Shown: positions 27,217 to 37,442, counted from the stretch's first letter. The stretch is DNA of 64,000 nt from Trichostrongylus colubriformis (GCA_963978905.1 OZ022257.1:51912873-51976872); one strand, 5' to 3'. Program-made: numbers and translations. Notes: generated from the letters alone by a model not told the origin.

Positions 27217-28104
27217 TTAGGTTGATTCATAATAAATCGGACAAATGGTAGGGATGATTTCTAGAGATCATAACTCAGCAACGAGTTAACGAAAATGGAC
27301 GCGCGAGGTACCGTTGGAATGAGTATGAAAAGCTCTTCAAAGTACCGCAAAATAATCACTCCAAAGTAAATTCATTCCGCCACAATGCCGCACGATTTCA
27401 AGCGGTCCAGAGACCACATCCGCAACGTCATACTATTTATATCGCTATCTGGCCAGGAACCCGCGGATATCGGCAGACGTCTGAAAGAAGTTCACAAAGA
27501 GCATGCCCCCGCCAGAAGTATAGTGTACTTGTGGCATTCGAAGTTTGCGTCAGGCGACTATTCCATCGAAGACGAAAACCGCGGTTGGTGGAGCGTACAC
27601 GGCGTAGAGTACTGGGAGCTGCTCGATGAAGGTACCACAGTATCCGCCGACGTCTACGTTCGTCAATTACGAGAATTGAAGGCCAATGTCCAAAGATCGC
27701 TACGGCGGCGGTCATATGTCTACTTCCAGCACGACAACGCGAGACCGCACATTGCAAGATCTATCAAGGCCGAGCTGCTGTCGTACAGTTGGACCGTGCT
27801 TCCACACCCACCGTACTCCCCAGACCTGGCCCCTTCAGATTTCCACCTTTTCTCCCACAGCCAACGCCACCTGGACGGCCAAGACTTCAAAACTCGCGAC
27901 GAGGTCAAGGCGGCACTCGGCAACTTCTTCGAGCTCCAGCCTCCGGCGTTCTGGAGCAACGGCATCCATGTTCTGCCTAACCCATGGCAGAAGGTCATCG
28001 ATAAAGATGGAGCATATTACAAGTGAATCCCAGTTGTCGTTAAAAAGTAGTACGACAATGATTAGAATTTGCCAATTTGTCCGATTTATTATGAATCAAC
28101 CTAA
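27217..28104 (+). mobile_element. Internally deleted mariner element A
   Basis: 888 bp with perfect terminal inverted repeats of about 30 bp (beginning TTAGGTTGATTCATAATAAA) and flanking TA duplications at 27215-27216 and 28105-28106. A full mariner is about 1.28 kb, so about 0.4 kb is missing. The missing part is central: the ends and both flanks of the transposase are intact. Perfect TIRs suggest recent activity. Confidence 0.92.
27385..28026 (+). CDS. Mariner transposase with in-frame central deletion
   Basis: 213 residues, uninterrupted. Residues 1-66 are the first helix-turn-helix part of a mariner paired-like DNA-binding domain (WHSKFASGDYSIEDE). At about residue 67 it jumps to the middle of the catalytic domain (WWSVHGVEYWELL). 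The second and third catalytic Asp are present in HDNARPH and SPDLAPSDFHLF with 34 residues between them (D34D). The block with the first Asp (usually DEKW) and the second helix-turn-helix are absent, so it cannot cut DNA. It is still a complete frame ending at a natural stop, so a product that could interfere with intact mariners is conceivable. Length is about 60 percent of the family norm of about 345. Confidence 0.88.
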   Translation: MPHDFKRSRDHIRNVILFISLSGQEPADIGRRLKEVHKEHAPARSIVYLWHSKFASGDYSIEDENRGWWSVHGVEYWELLDEGTTVSADVYVRQLRELKANVQRSLRRRSYVYFQHDNARPHIARSIKAELLSYSWTVLPHPPYSPDLAPSDFHLFSHSQRHLDGQDFKTRDEVKAALGNFFELQPPAFWSNGIHVLPNPWQKVIDKDGAYYK

Positions 28105-28866
28105 TACATACACATGGTTCAGCCTCGTACTTGCTTTGACTTTCGCGGTTGCAATTTTCTTGTATTCATTCAGGAAAGAATATCACCCATCGAAAAACTG
28201 TAAATCGATCAAAAGTAGAACGAAACTATCGCACCATCGATAGCACTGGGGTGATATAGCACTCCTCGAAAGATCAGAGAGAGTTTGTGCCAGATCACCC
28301 AAAGCGAACAACGAACAGGACCCCACTCAGTCACTTTGTCATCTTTTGCCTACGTACTGGGCAACTCTTGCAACGAACGAAGTAGGAGAATTTCGAAGTG
28401 TAGGTAATCAGCCTTGATTACCAGCCATGAGGAGGGCCCATGAGAAAGAGCCTTACACGGTGGATTTTCCACCGCCATCGATCGGCGATTGTATCACTGC
28501 ACATATGGGATGTTCCATATCCGCAGAAAATGCAAATACACTAACGAGCACTTGCAAAAGTTGTTCGTGTACAGGTGAAAAGATTTATTGGACAGATCGA
28601 GGATATCAAAGGCTTGCTGCCGCTGGATCAAGCGGCCACAAAGCGTGCCAGACCATCCGAGTGGCACCGATCGTGCGATAGTTTCGTTCCGCTGTTGATC
28701 GATTTTCGGCAGATCTCATACAAAGTGGCACTTCTACTTGAATGGTGGCATTCCTACTTGAATGAAAGCATGAAAACTGCAATTCTGGCAAAGGCCAAGG
28801 CAGACACGGGGCTGAACTTTGATCGCTTTGATACAATACAAGCTGCAGCACACTGAAGGGAGCCGT
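28105..28866. other. Intergenic; one weak exon-like frame at 28575-28856
   Basis: An open frame after the acceptor-like TGTACAG at about 28569-28575 runs 93 codons to a stop at 28856. No upstream donor in phase and no family similarity were recognised, so it is not called a gene. Confidence 0.3.
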
Positions 28867-29514
28867 CTGACAGTACCGCGCCCATGACTCTAAACTTTAT
28901 TTCTGCACATTTGTACTACGTGAGCTGAGCTCTGTGATGACTATGTACGTCAGTGGTAGCTGTAGACTGTTCATTGAAGCCGGCACCTACTGTCAGGGTA
29001 TGCAACAAGTTGGTTTAATTTTTATTCTCTGTGCTTCACAACATTCTTTCATTCTTTTGACAAAGTGTAGATAGAGCTTTTCTTGCAAGTTTTCCTGCAA
29101 TAATCGCAACTTCAAGTAGACAGCAGCTCAAAATGATTTGGCCAGTACGAGGCCTAACAGGCTGTCGAAAAGGACTGCAGTTTTGAAATTATCTGTAAGC
29201 GGCTGCTTCTTCATGCAACGAGTCAAAAAAGGTGCAGTTTGAACGAGGTGAGTATTTGTAGTAGGGCGGCTAAGATTTTTTGACTGTTCATCTCCTGGAA
29301 TCATCCATTCCCTTTGCAACGGAAGCGGGAAGGTAGAAATTTGCTGCAGTGCTTCGCAAGAAATTTTCAGAAGGAGATTAAGGGGATAGAGCAGTCAAAA
29401 CTCAGAAATAGGGCAAGCCCAATGTGAGCACTGACCACTCCAGCGAGGAAGGTGGTTTTTTCTTTGGCACTTTCGTAGTGAGGCAGAACACCTAGAAAGC
29501 ATTTTTTATTGTCG

Positions 29515-29520
29515 ATGACA
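29515..29520 (-). terminator. Polyadenylation signal of left peptide gene
   Basis: TTTATT on the + strand, AATAAA on the coding strand, 15 bases past the stop codon; conserved at the same place in the right copy. Confidence 0.7.
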
Positions 29521-29535
29521 ACCTCCGGCAACAAG

Positions 29536-29832
29536 TCATTCCTTATCTTCGCCCTTGTCCTTCTTCTTGTTGCCTTTCATTTTTTTGCCGACAGACATCA
29601 CTCCATCTTTCATCTGAAAGACGTTCAATCTCCTGGAAACTCTTTGAACCGTTAAAAATTCTTTAACAGTTACAAGTCAGCGAAATCAGAGTGAGCAATA
29701 GGAAATTGATCGAACCTTCTTAAAGGCATTAACTGATCCTTTCGCGAGCTTACTACCCACTTTCTTCACACTGAGACTGTCTCCAAGAGCGACAAAGAGC
29801 AGGAGAAGAAAAGTGAATACTATTAGTCTCAT
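29536..29832 (-). CDS. Small secreted Lys-rich peptide, left copy
   Basis: Exon 1 is 29716-29832 and exon 2 is 29536-29613, with a 102-bp GT/AG intron and phase 0. The start codon lies one base after a TTTCAG acceptor, suggesting spliced-leader addition. Predicted precursor: 64 residues. Residues 1-18 form a signal peptide (MRLIVFTFLLLLFVALGD). The mature part has about 46 residues, is rich in Lys and Gly with no cysteine, and has two related VGxK(L/M) segments (KKVGSKLAKG and SVGKKMKG). A highly charged tail of Lys, Asp and Glu follows. AATAAA follows the stop. The family was not recognised. A cationic, possibly amphipathic secreted peptide is compatible with an antimicrobial-like or host-interface role, but nothing in the sequence proves that. 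Confidence 0.75.
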
Positions 29833-30372
29833 TCTGAAATGTGAAACGTTTTTTCGAAGTGTTATATGGGGCCTTATCGAAGGCTGCAACTGCGAGTATT
29901 GTGTATTGACATGCGAGTATTGTAGCACGCTTTAGCTAGATGTCTTGCGAAAATCTTGGCAGTTCTGAACCCTACTCCCTAGCCCACCGTCACTACACTT
30001 AGCGAGGCTACTAACTGATTCAGTAATTTTCGCAAATTTGTGACTTTCGTGTACATGCCACATGCTATATTAATTGCGTGAAGATTAGATCAAGAGGATA
30101 GGAGGGGTTGAGATGAAATAATTATGTAGGGAAAGACATACTGAACCGCTCTTATCCCCTTTTAAAGCCATTGAGCCGCAGTGTTTTTTGAAGCAGGATG
30201 GCTGAAGAAACATAGAGGCATGGGCTCTAACATTCGTTGCAAAGCAAACTCTACAGAACAATTCTCCTGTGTGAATATCCCTTCCCCGTAGTCCAGCGCG
30301 CCAAGAACATACGCTCCAATGGCGGTACGTCTGCTGTGTGATATCATCATACTTCACACGACAATTAAACGA

Positions 30373-31191
30373 GTCAAATTGAATGAACAAACAGGGTTCA
30401 AGCAATCGAGGGACAAAAAATTTCGAATGATTTCCGTATTGAGCAAAAGCACGCTCCATCGGTGAGTGAACTACTTACTCGAAAAAGGTATAGCCATCAT
30501 TAATGGGAGTATTTTGAATGGCATACCATTACTGAAAAAGTTGAGCCACTTCTTATGGTAATCCCTCGGTGGAAGCACTACATCAGACGTCCTCTAGGTA
30601 TGGCTCTGCTTGATTCTACATCTTCAGTATAATTCATTAGGTTACAAAAATACTTCCCGTTACTGTATCTCATAATGCGCTCTTTTGGTGATATGGGAAA
30701 GGCCTTTGATCCTAACCCATTAGCGGTCGCTCATTTTGTAAATGTCTGGAACGAGATATCGCGAGCTTTTCTGTTGACCTTGATGTGTGTTACAAATCAA
30801 TCACCCAACCAATGCTCGGAAGATTGAGAAGTGTGAAAGTAAACGACAGGTGAAGATGACGAGTTATGGGTGAAAGGACTGGCCCCTAACGACTCGAACC
30901 TGCACTCCATGCTTTTCGGGATGTGTGCTATTCCACTATACCGCTAACACTTCTTTACTCGTTTGCAGTCTCCTGATGGCATATTTATAATAAATATCAG
31001 CACTCACACGTATAACAAGGTTAAGATAGAAGGCCCTCGCTATATCATCAATGGGTGGCGTGCAAGTGTTCCGACCAGTGTTCGGTCAGGTCGCCAGTGT
31101 TATGTGAAGGGTAATCCACTATAGAAACGACGAAATTGACATTCTTGTGAGACTAGAACATTATACGGACTGTTTATGGACTGTTATAGTA
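30373..31191. other. Left half of palindrome spacer, with tRNA-like fragment
   Basis: The spacer separates the two divergent peptide genes. On the minus strand at about 30881-30950 it contains a diverged tRNA-like sequence (A-box-like GCGGTATAGTGG, B-box-like GGTTCGAGTCG), flanked by ATATCAGCACTCACACGTATAAC-type sequence shared with 42045-42085. That marks it as a copy of the SINE-like family near 42 kb. Confidence 0.6.
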
Positions 31192-32473
31192 TTAAGTTGT
31201 TGCAAAATTAATTTCGGAAATGAACCGCATACTTCAAACTACTATAACTCAGCTTAAACACAAGTTTATTAATCGAAGTAAAAACCATCGGAATCTACAC
31301 ACTTTTGCCAACGAACAGGCAATAAATCTAAGCCTTCACTATAAAAACTACTATCACGAGAATCAACGAAGTCAAGGAAGGCACATTCAACATCGTCTAA
31401 ATTAGTAAATTGTTTCTGACGCAGATGAGAATTGAGGGCTCGAAAAAGTGATAGTCTGTTGGGGAAAGGTCGGGAGAATACGCTGGGTGAGGGAGAACTT
31501 CTATACCCAAGTGGGTCAATTTTTGCCGAGTGATTTGTGAGGTGTGTGGCCTTGCGTTGTCCTGCAACAGGATCGGCCCTCCTCTATTCACCACCGCCGG
31601 CCACAATTTTTGCAACTTTCTATACATTTGCTCCAGATCACAACAGTAAGACTCTGCTGTGACTGGCTGACCAGGTTGCAAGAAACTGTAATGGATTACA
31701 CCTTTACAACACCACCACACAGTAATCATAACCTTTTTAGGGTGAAGGTCGGGTTTAGGAAAGGTTTTTGGAGTAGCATCCTTATCTACCCAGACTAATC
31801 CCCGCTTCCTGTTATCATAAAGAACCCATTTTTCATCTACAGTTATAATACGGTTTACAAATGGCTCATTTTTATGGCGAACTAGGAGATTAGAGCAGGT
31901 GTCGAAACGTGCCAGACGCTGCTCATCGGTCAGGTCATGAGGCACCCACTTCGACATCTTCCTCACCTTGCCGATTGTCAGCAAATGTCTGGCCACTGTA
32001 GAGTAATGTACGCCTAGGTCTTCTGCTAACGTACGAGTATTCGTCTCCGGATTTGCTTCGACGGCTCTCCTTAAATCTTGATCATTAAGCGATGACCTGC
32101 GGCCGCGACCCGACTTCTCTTCGAGATCAAAATCGCCAGAAGCAAATTTTTTAAACCAGAGCTCCACTGTTCGTTCGCAAGGACAATTCGTCCCAAAAAC
32201 ACTGCTGAGATTACGAGCTGCCTCCGCTGCGGAGTGTTCCAATTTAAACTCATAAAGCATGATGACTCGATAGTCGCGTCGGTTCATGATTATGCGCAGC
32301 CCTGGAAAAGGCCGGCTGGAAAACTTAGAGCGACATTCATAGAAGTTTCTGAAAGAGCAGAAAAAACCCACCAAATGGTATGGCTGGCGTTCCTTGGGAT
32401 GGAATAGTTCAGGGTAAAAAATCTACTTATTTATACATACCTTGAAACCGAAATTAATTTTGCAACAACCTAA
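31192..32473 (-). mobile_element. Near-complete mariner element B
   Basis: 1282 bp, the expected mariner length. Ends TTA(A/G)GTTGTTGCAAAATTA with ATTTCGG following, inverted at the other end; TA dinucleotides flank it (31190-31191, 32474-32475). It encodes a cecropia/Hsmar1-type transposase on the minus strand with one frameshift. It lies in the spacer of the peptide-gene palindrome and is not part of either arm. Confidence 0.93.
31269..32287 (-). pseudogene. Mariner transposase, one-base frameshift near the C-terminus
   Basis: The frame from ATG 32287 shows the N-terminal helix-turn-helix pair (FKLEHSAAEAARN, VHYSTVARHL), the linker motif WVPHDLT, and three catalytic Asp in VDEKW, LQDNARPH and SPDLSPTDYHFF; the last two are 34 residues apart. 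At the A5 run 31443-31447 one base appears to be missing: the open frame then ends at 31397, whereas shifting frame restores a typical mariner C-terminus up to a TAA at 31269-31271. The total of 1019 nt is one short of 340 codons. All catalytic residues lie upstream of the break. The family resembles mariners reported from hookworms and the human Hsmar1 lineage. Confidence 0.9.
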
Positions 32474-32957
32474 TAACTAGCTTCCATCTTCACTATATAT
32501 CGTATCTGCTATTGGTCAGAAATTGTATTTGTTGGGAGATGCCCTAACTTGATCTTTGTAACGAATATCCAACTTGACGACATATTTTCCTTCACAAATA
32601 TTTGTCTTTTCCGACCCTTATCTTTGACATAAGTAGACCAGCTACGTGGCCAAGGCCTTGGAATTACTAGTAAATCAAACGTCTCGCGAAGTTAACCCAC
32701 TCATGGATGACCTACACCACACTAATCACCGGAGCTTTTGCAACACACCCATCATCAATAGAGCACAGAAATTTGACCCAGAAACAGGTATGTTCTTCAA
32801 ATTGCTCTCATTAATGATGGCTCCACGTTTTTCCACTGAATGGTTTACTCATTGATGAAACATGTATTTTCTCGAATGCGTAATTCATTCGGGATTTTTT
32901 GTCATTTTTATCTTTGATTGCTCTTGCTCCCTATTCGTTCATTTGATTTCAGCCTTT
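32474..32957. other. Right half of palindrome spacer
   Basis: Contains a 69-codon open frame (32646-32855) with a donor-like CAGGTATGT, but joining it to the acceptor at about 32952 gives an early stop, so no exon is called. Regulatory sequence for the right peptide gene may lie here or in the arm. Confidence 0.35.
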
Positions 32958-33491
32958 TGATTGTCGTATGAAGTATGATGATATCACACAGCAGACGTAC
33001 CGCCATTGGAGCGTATGATCTTGGCGCGCTGGACTACGGGGAAGGGATATTCACACAGGAGAATTGTTCTGTAGAGTTTGCTTTGCAACGAATGTTAGAG
33101 CCCATGCCTCTATGTTTCTTCAGCCATCCTGCTTCAAAAAACACTGCGGCTCAATGGCTTTAAAAGGGGATAAGAGCGGTTCAGTATGTCTTTCCCTACA
33201 TAATTATTTCATCTCAACCCCTCCTATCCTCTTGATCTAATCTTCACGCAATTAATATAGCATGTGGCATGTACACGAAAGTCAAAATTTGCGAAAATTA
33301 CTGAATCAGTTAGTAGCCTCGCTAAGTGTAGTGACGGTGGGCTAGGGAGTAGGGTTCAGAACTGCCAAGATTTTCGCAAGACATCTAGCTAAAGCGTGCT
33401 ACAATACTCGCATGTCAATACACAATACTCGCAGTTGCAGCCTTCGATAAGGCCCCATATAACACTTCGAAAAAACGTTTCACATTTCAGA

Positions 33492-33816
33492 ATGAGACTA
33501 ATAGTATTCACTTTTCTTCTCCTGCTCTTTGTCGCTCTTGGAGACAGTCTCAGTGTGAAGAAAGTGGGTAGTAAGCTCGCGAAAGGATCAGTTAATGCCT
33601 TTAAGAAGGTTCGATCAATTTCCTATTGCTCACTCTGATTTCGCTGACTTGAAACTGTTAAAGAATTTTTAACGGTTTTATAATTTAACGGAGTTTAATT
33701 TTTAACGGAGTTTCCAGGAGATTGAACATGACTTTCAGATGAAAGATGGAGTGATGTCTGTCGGCAAAAAAATGAAAGGCAACAAGAAGAAGGACAAGGG
33801 CGAAGATAAGGAATGA
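33492..33816 (+). CDS. Small secreted Lys-rich peptide, right copy
   Basis: Exon 1 is 33492-33608 and exon 2 is 33739-33816, with a 130-bp intron and phase 0. Exon sequences match the left copy, giving the same predicted 64-residue precursor: signal peptide, then a Lys/Gly-rich mature part and charged tail. A TTTCAG acceptor ends one base before ATG. The intron is 28 bp longer than in the left copy. Another AG at 33717 (TTTCCAG) would add seven residues here but would shift frame in the left copy because of a 2-nt difference just before the second acceptor; the downstream acceptor (CTTTCAG, ending 33738) works in both and is preferred. The two genes are transcribed divergently away from the spacer. 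Confidence 0.75.
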
Positions 33817-33841
33817 CTTGTTGCCGGAGGTTGTCATCGAC

Positions 33842-33847
33842 AATAAA
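33842..33847 (+). terminator. Polyadenylation signal of right peptide gene
   Basis: AATAAA 25 bases after the TGA stop, matching the left copy and supporting the stop and strand. Confidence 0.75.
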
Positions 33848-34411
33848 AAATGCTTTCTAGGTGTTCTGCCTCACTACGAAAGTGCCAAAGAAAAAACCAC
33901 CTTCCTCGCTGGAGTGGTCAGTGCTCACATTGGGCTTGCCCTATTTCTGAGTTTTGACTGCTCTATCCCCTTGATCTCCTTCTGAAAATCTCTTGCGAAG
34001 ATGCTTTTTCCCCGCTTCCGTTGCAAAGGGAATGGATGATTCCAGGAGATGAACAGTCAAAAAATCTAAGTCGCCCCATTACGGTTACTCGCCTCGTTCA
34101 ATTTGCTTTTTCTTTCAGACATTGGCAGTCTCTTAGGTCTCATACATAATCATTTTGAGCTGCTGTCTGCTCGAAGCTGCGTTTATTGCAGGGAAACTTG
34201 CTGGAAAAGCTCTATCTCCATTTTCTTAAATGACTAATAGAATATTATGGGGCACGGAGAATAAAAAAGAAACTAGCTTGTTGCTAGCCGAGCAGGAGGT
34301 GACGATTTCAACGAACAATCTATAGGTATCACTGAAGCAGTCGTTACAGAGCTCAGCTCATATGGTACAATGCAGAAATGAAGTTTGGGGTCATGGACGC
34401 GGTACTGTCAG

Positions 34412-35196
34412 GCTGTTATTAGAGAAGTAAGGAAAAAGGAGAAAAAATCGTGCTGGAGCAGGTGCAACCCTAAATATCTCAAGGGAGAATGGCAACAGCT
34501 AGTCTCATGCAAGCCTACGCAAACGTTCAAAAAAAAAAGCATAGATGGTAGTAATAGGCGAATCACTAGTTCAGAGAATGCTCAGGAGAAAGGGATCATA
34601 GGTGAAGGAATGAAAATGATCACACACCTGCTCGCGAGGTTATGGTAAGGGAATCTACTTAGCAACCGGAAAGTCAAGCCACTCTAATTGGCGGATTAGT
34701 GAAAATTAACTTGTGAAAATTAATTTTAAGGACTAGAACGGAAGCAATTTTGCCACTTTTTTGAAGTATTTGCTTGAACATGGCGGATATGCATAGTATT
34801 CAGTTTTCACAGGTAAAGCGGTCCTCTGAAAATGCCGATACATTTGGGAGGTTGCTGTCAAGGACACTGTCTATGTAGAAAACTCTTTAAAGGAAGGCTT
34901 AGCCATTTTGTTCTGATCACCTGAGCCAGGGAGTCGCTGAGCTCATGTAATATATCTCTATTGCGATTCCCATAATGTGTGTTAAATGTTACGGAGGGTT
35001 CTCTGACTCGAGTCCAAATTTTCTTTTCCATTCTGCTTATTTTTCCTCTTTTGCACTCGATCATTCCCCATAGTTTTTGTTTATTTTCTTCTGAGATAAA
35101 ACAATCTCATGACTAAATTCTATGCGAAAAACTAAAACGGTCTTTGCAACTACGAAAGGTCACATACAGTGCTGTGAATTCATTGTTTTCAATGTA
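34412..35196. other. Intergenic, nothing recognised
   Basis: Only short open frames (for example 34385-34648, +). No inverted repeats or splice-supported exons seen. Confidence 0.4.
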
Positions 35197-35876
35197 TTAG
35201 GTTGATCGGAAAGTTTTGATAGGGTTGAGATTTTTTTTATTACTCAGCATGTAGTGCAGGCTAATCAACAATATAATAACCATCGTTAGTTATAACATTG
35301 TCCCACCTAAAGAGCAGGTCAGCGATTTTCTTCTCCCAGAATTAGGAGGATTAGGAGTCAAAGAAGTCACCGACCACTTGTTCAAGGTGACGAATTTTTT
35401 TTTTGCTAGGAAAGCTTAGGGGGCCGGAACAAGTGGTAATCTGAGAGGGCAGTATCAGGTGAATAGGATGCATGTGGAACCGGGTCCCAACCTAGCTCCT
35501 CCAATTTTGCACGGCTCTCTTTACCCATATGAGGGACCCGTGCAAAATTGGAAGAGCTTGGCTGGGACAAGGTTCCACATCCGTCCTATTCCCCTGATGT
35601 TATCCCTTCAGATTACCACTTGCTCCGGCCCCCTAAGGCTTTCTTAGCAACGAAAAAATTCGTCAACAATGACCACCTTGGACAAGTGGTCGGTGACTTC
35701 TTTGACCCTAATCCTCCTAATTCTGGGAGAAGAGAATCGCCGACCTGCCCGTTGAGTGGGACAATGTTATAACTAACTATGTTTATTATATTGTTGATTA
35801 GCCTGCATTACTTGCTGAGTTGTAAAATAAAATAGAAAAAAATCTCAACCCTATCAAAACTTTCCGATCAACCTAA
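35197..35876. mobile_element. Mariner-derived foldback element
   Basis: 680 bp between TA dinucleotides (35195-35196, 35877-35878). The ends are mariner TIRs (TTAGGTTGATCGGAAAGTTT). The inverse similarity does not stop at the TIRs: it continues through the whole element to a loop near 35514-35535, for example CCAATTTTGCACGG against CCCGTGCAAAATTGG. Each arm of about 320 bp is therefore the 3' end of the same mariner, including the coding region for the third catalytic Asp. Confidence 0.9.
35548..35772 (+). pseudogene. Mariner transposase C-terminal remnant
   Basis: 74 codons containing the block around the third catalytic Asp (HPSYSPDVIPSDYHL) and downstream sequence. It sits in the right arm of the foldback element; a mirrored, more degraded copy lies in the left arm. 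The DNA-binding domain and the first two catalytic residues are absent. Confidence 0.8.
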
Positions 35877-36561
35877 TATATTTTGCAGCTACGTTCCACT
35901 GTAGGAACAAAAGGATGCAGAATTTATGGAAATTCTTCAAGCCACAGTTTACTACGGTTTTTTCACACGCACGCGCGCGGTCGTGTTGTTGGAATAGACT
36001 CAAACCATAGGTAGTACATGTACATCGATGGTTCTGGATTAGCTAGCAGATAGTGTCAAATATCTCAAAATTACTAATTTCTTGTTCTTTCTTACGAAGA
36101 CTGCGTAGGTATCAAAGTATCATACTCCATCAACAAGTCTGTGAGTGCGTTTCATAATTATAAGGTCAGCCCTAATTTCTTCTCTGGTCTTCAGAGCAGA
36201 TAGTTGACCAAAAAATGTGAGTATTATCGCGTCTATCTCGCGGTAACCCAATTTTTTCGCATTCTCAAAATCCTAGCAAAAACATAAACTGCTTATCGAG
36301 CTTTGTGAGATTGCGAGGGATGGGAATGGAATTGCGCAGTGAAACATCACTATACTGGTTGATTGGGAATTGGACTTTTCTCCTTTTTGCACTGTGTTCT
36401 GCGTGATATCGCCTTGTCTGTTCGATTGTGGTCCTTATTCTGTAGCCGTCTGAAACACTAGTATTGTCTATTTCGTCGGTTGTCGCAATCTGTATTTTGG
36501 TCGTACTCTATATTCTGGAAATAAAGGATTTGTTTCCATTAAAACACTGAACCACCCGTTT
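35877..36561. other. Intergenic, nothing recognised
   Basis: Between the foldback mariner and the long-TIR transposon. No gene seen. Confidence 0.4.
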
Positions 36562-36590
36562 AACGAAGAAGGAGGTTCTCCTTCTTCGTT
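36562..36590. repeat. Perfect 13-bp hairpin with 3-nt loop
   Basis: AACGAAGAAGGAG, loop GTT, then the exact complement, followed by TTTT. It looks like a strong snap-back structure. In a nematode it is not a bacterial terminator; it may be an insertion scar or structured RNA. Confidence 0.6.
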
Positions 36591-36962
36591 TTTTGAAATT
36601 TGAAATTTTTTTCTCTCAGATTCCTCACCACAAAGAACCCTTCCATACTAGTTTCAATGACATTGCCTTTCAGCTCGACATTTTTATAAATATTTTTTTG
36701 ATTTTTGTGCCGTTTCATATTATAAGGTCACTCCAGAGAGGCAGAAAATTTGCTAACAAGGGAGGGTCATCAGGTCAGTCCGGCCTTTTGCGATGGGATG
36801 TATACCACTGTACTCGTCTTGGGACGAGAAACTCAAATCTGCCTTCCAAATTTGCGAAACGATTCTGTGAGCAAAGTTATGAAGGGTAGTCTCCCGACAT
36901 GGTCGACTCTCTCTCTCGCATGTTCGCATGAGTGGACGTGGAATGCTAGCACAGCAAGGTGA

Positions 36963-37031
36963 GTGGTGGTGTACTGGATACGATGGTAGTGTTTCACAGG
37001 AGATGGGTCGCAGGTTCGGGTCCTTCGTGCG
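36963..37031 (+). other. tRNA-like segment inside the left arm of element D1
   Basis: GGTGGTGTACTGGATACGATGG resembles a D-arm/A-box region, and GCAGGTTCGGGTCC is a good B box. An inverse copy is at 38144-38212 in the other arm, and a related, better-folded copy is in element D2 (45429-45516). It is probably not a functional tRNA: the acceptor stem is not closed. Confidence 0.55.
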
Positions 37032-37092
37032 ACTGCTCTTTTGCTTTTTCTCCCTTCAGCTCATATGAACCCAGAAAGTGCGTATTAGTAAG

Positions 37093-37442
37093 TATTTGAA
37101 AGGTTTACCTCTTCATTCAACATCAAGAGAGGACAAAATTTCACGTTTCCTGATTTATGCATTTTTTCAAGACTTTCATTTATAGGGGGCATGTGGTACG
37201 TTATATCCTGTAGACTTGAACAGAGCGTACAGTTGTACAGATAAGTATGTGGTATAAGGTGACGGTTCACTATTTGAAAGGTTTACCTCTTCATTCAACA
37301 TCAAGAGAGGACAAAATTTCACGTTTCCTGATTTATGCATTTTTTCAAGACTTTCATTTATAGGGGGCATGTGGTACGTTATATCCTGTAGACTTGAACA
37401 GAGCGTACAGTTGTACAGATAAGTATGTGGTATAAGGTGACG
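37093..37442. repeat. Identical tandem duplication, two units of 172 bp
   Basis: 37093-37264 and 37271-37442 read identically, separated by GTTCAC. The first unit straddles the inner end of the left arm of element D1, so the duplication arose after the inverted arms. No mismatches were seen by eye, which implies it is young. Confidence 0.9.

Larger units (their letters stand above)
28867..30372 (-). repeat. Left arm of a 5.5-kb palindrome
   Basis: The reverse complement of 28867-30372 aligns with 32958-34411. From about 29355 to 30372 the arms differ at only scattered bases plus a few indels; from 28867 to 29355 similarity is clearly lower with many indels. The arm contains a complete two-exon peptide gene on the minus strand. 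The 2.6-kb spacer (30373-32957) holds a SINE-like tRNA fragment and mariner B. Confidence 0.92.
32958..34411 (+). repeat. Right arm of a 5.5-kb palindrome
   Basis: Inverse of 28867-30372. The inner 1 kb, up to about 33995, is nearly identical to its partner and includes the whole peptide gene, its 5' region and polyadenylation signal. The outer 0.4 kb is much more diverged. Confidence 0.92.

Noticed and set aside
30085..30459. 124-codon frame in the left palindrome arm
   Set aside because: The same frame in the right arm is stopped by a single-base change to TGA; arm identity explains the rest of the conservation.
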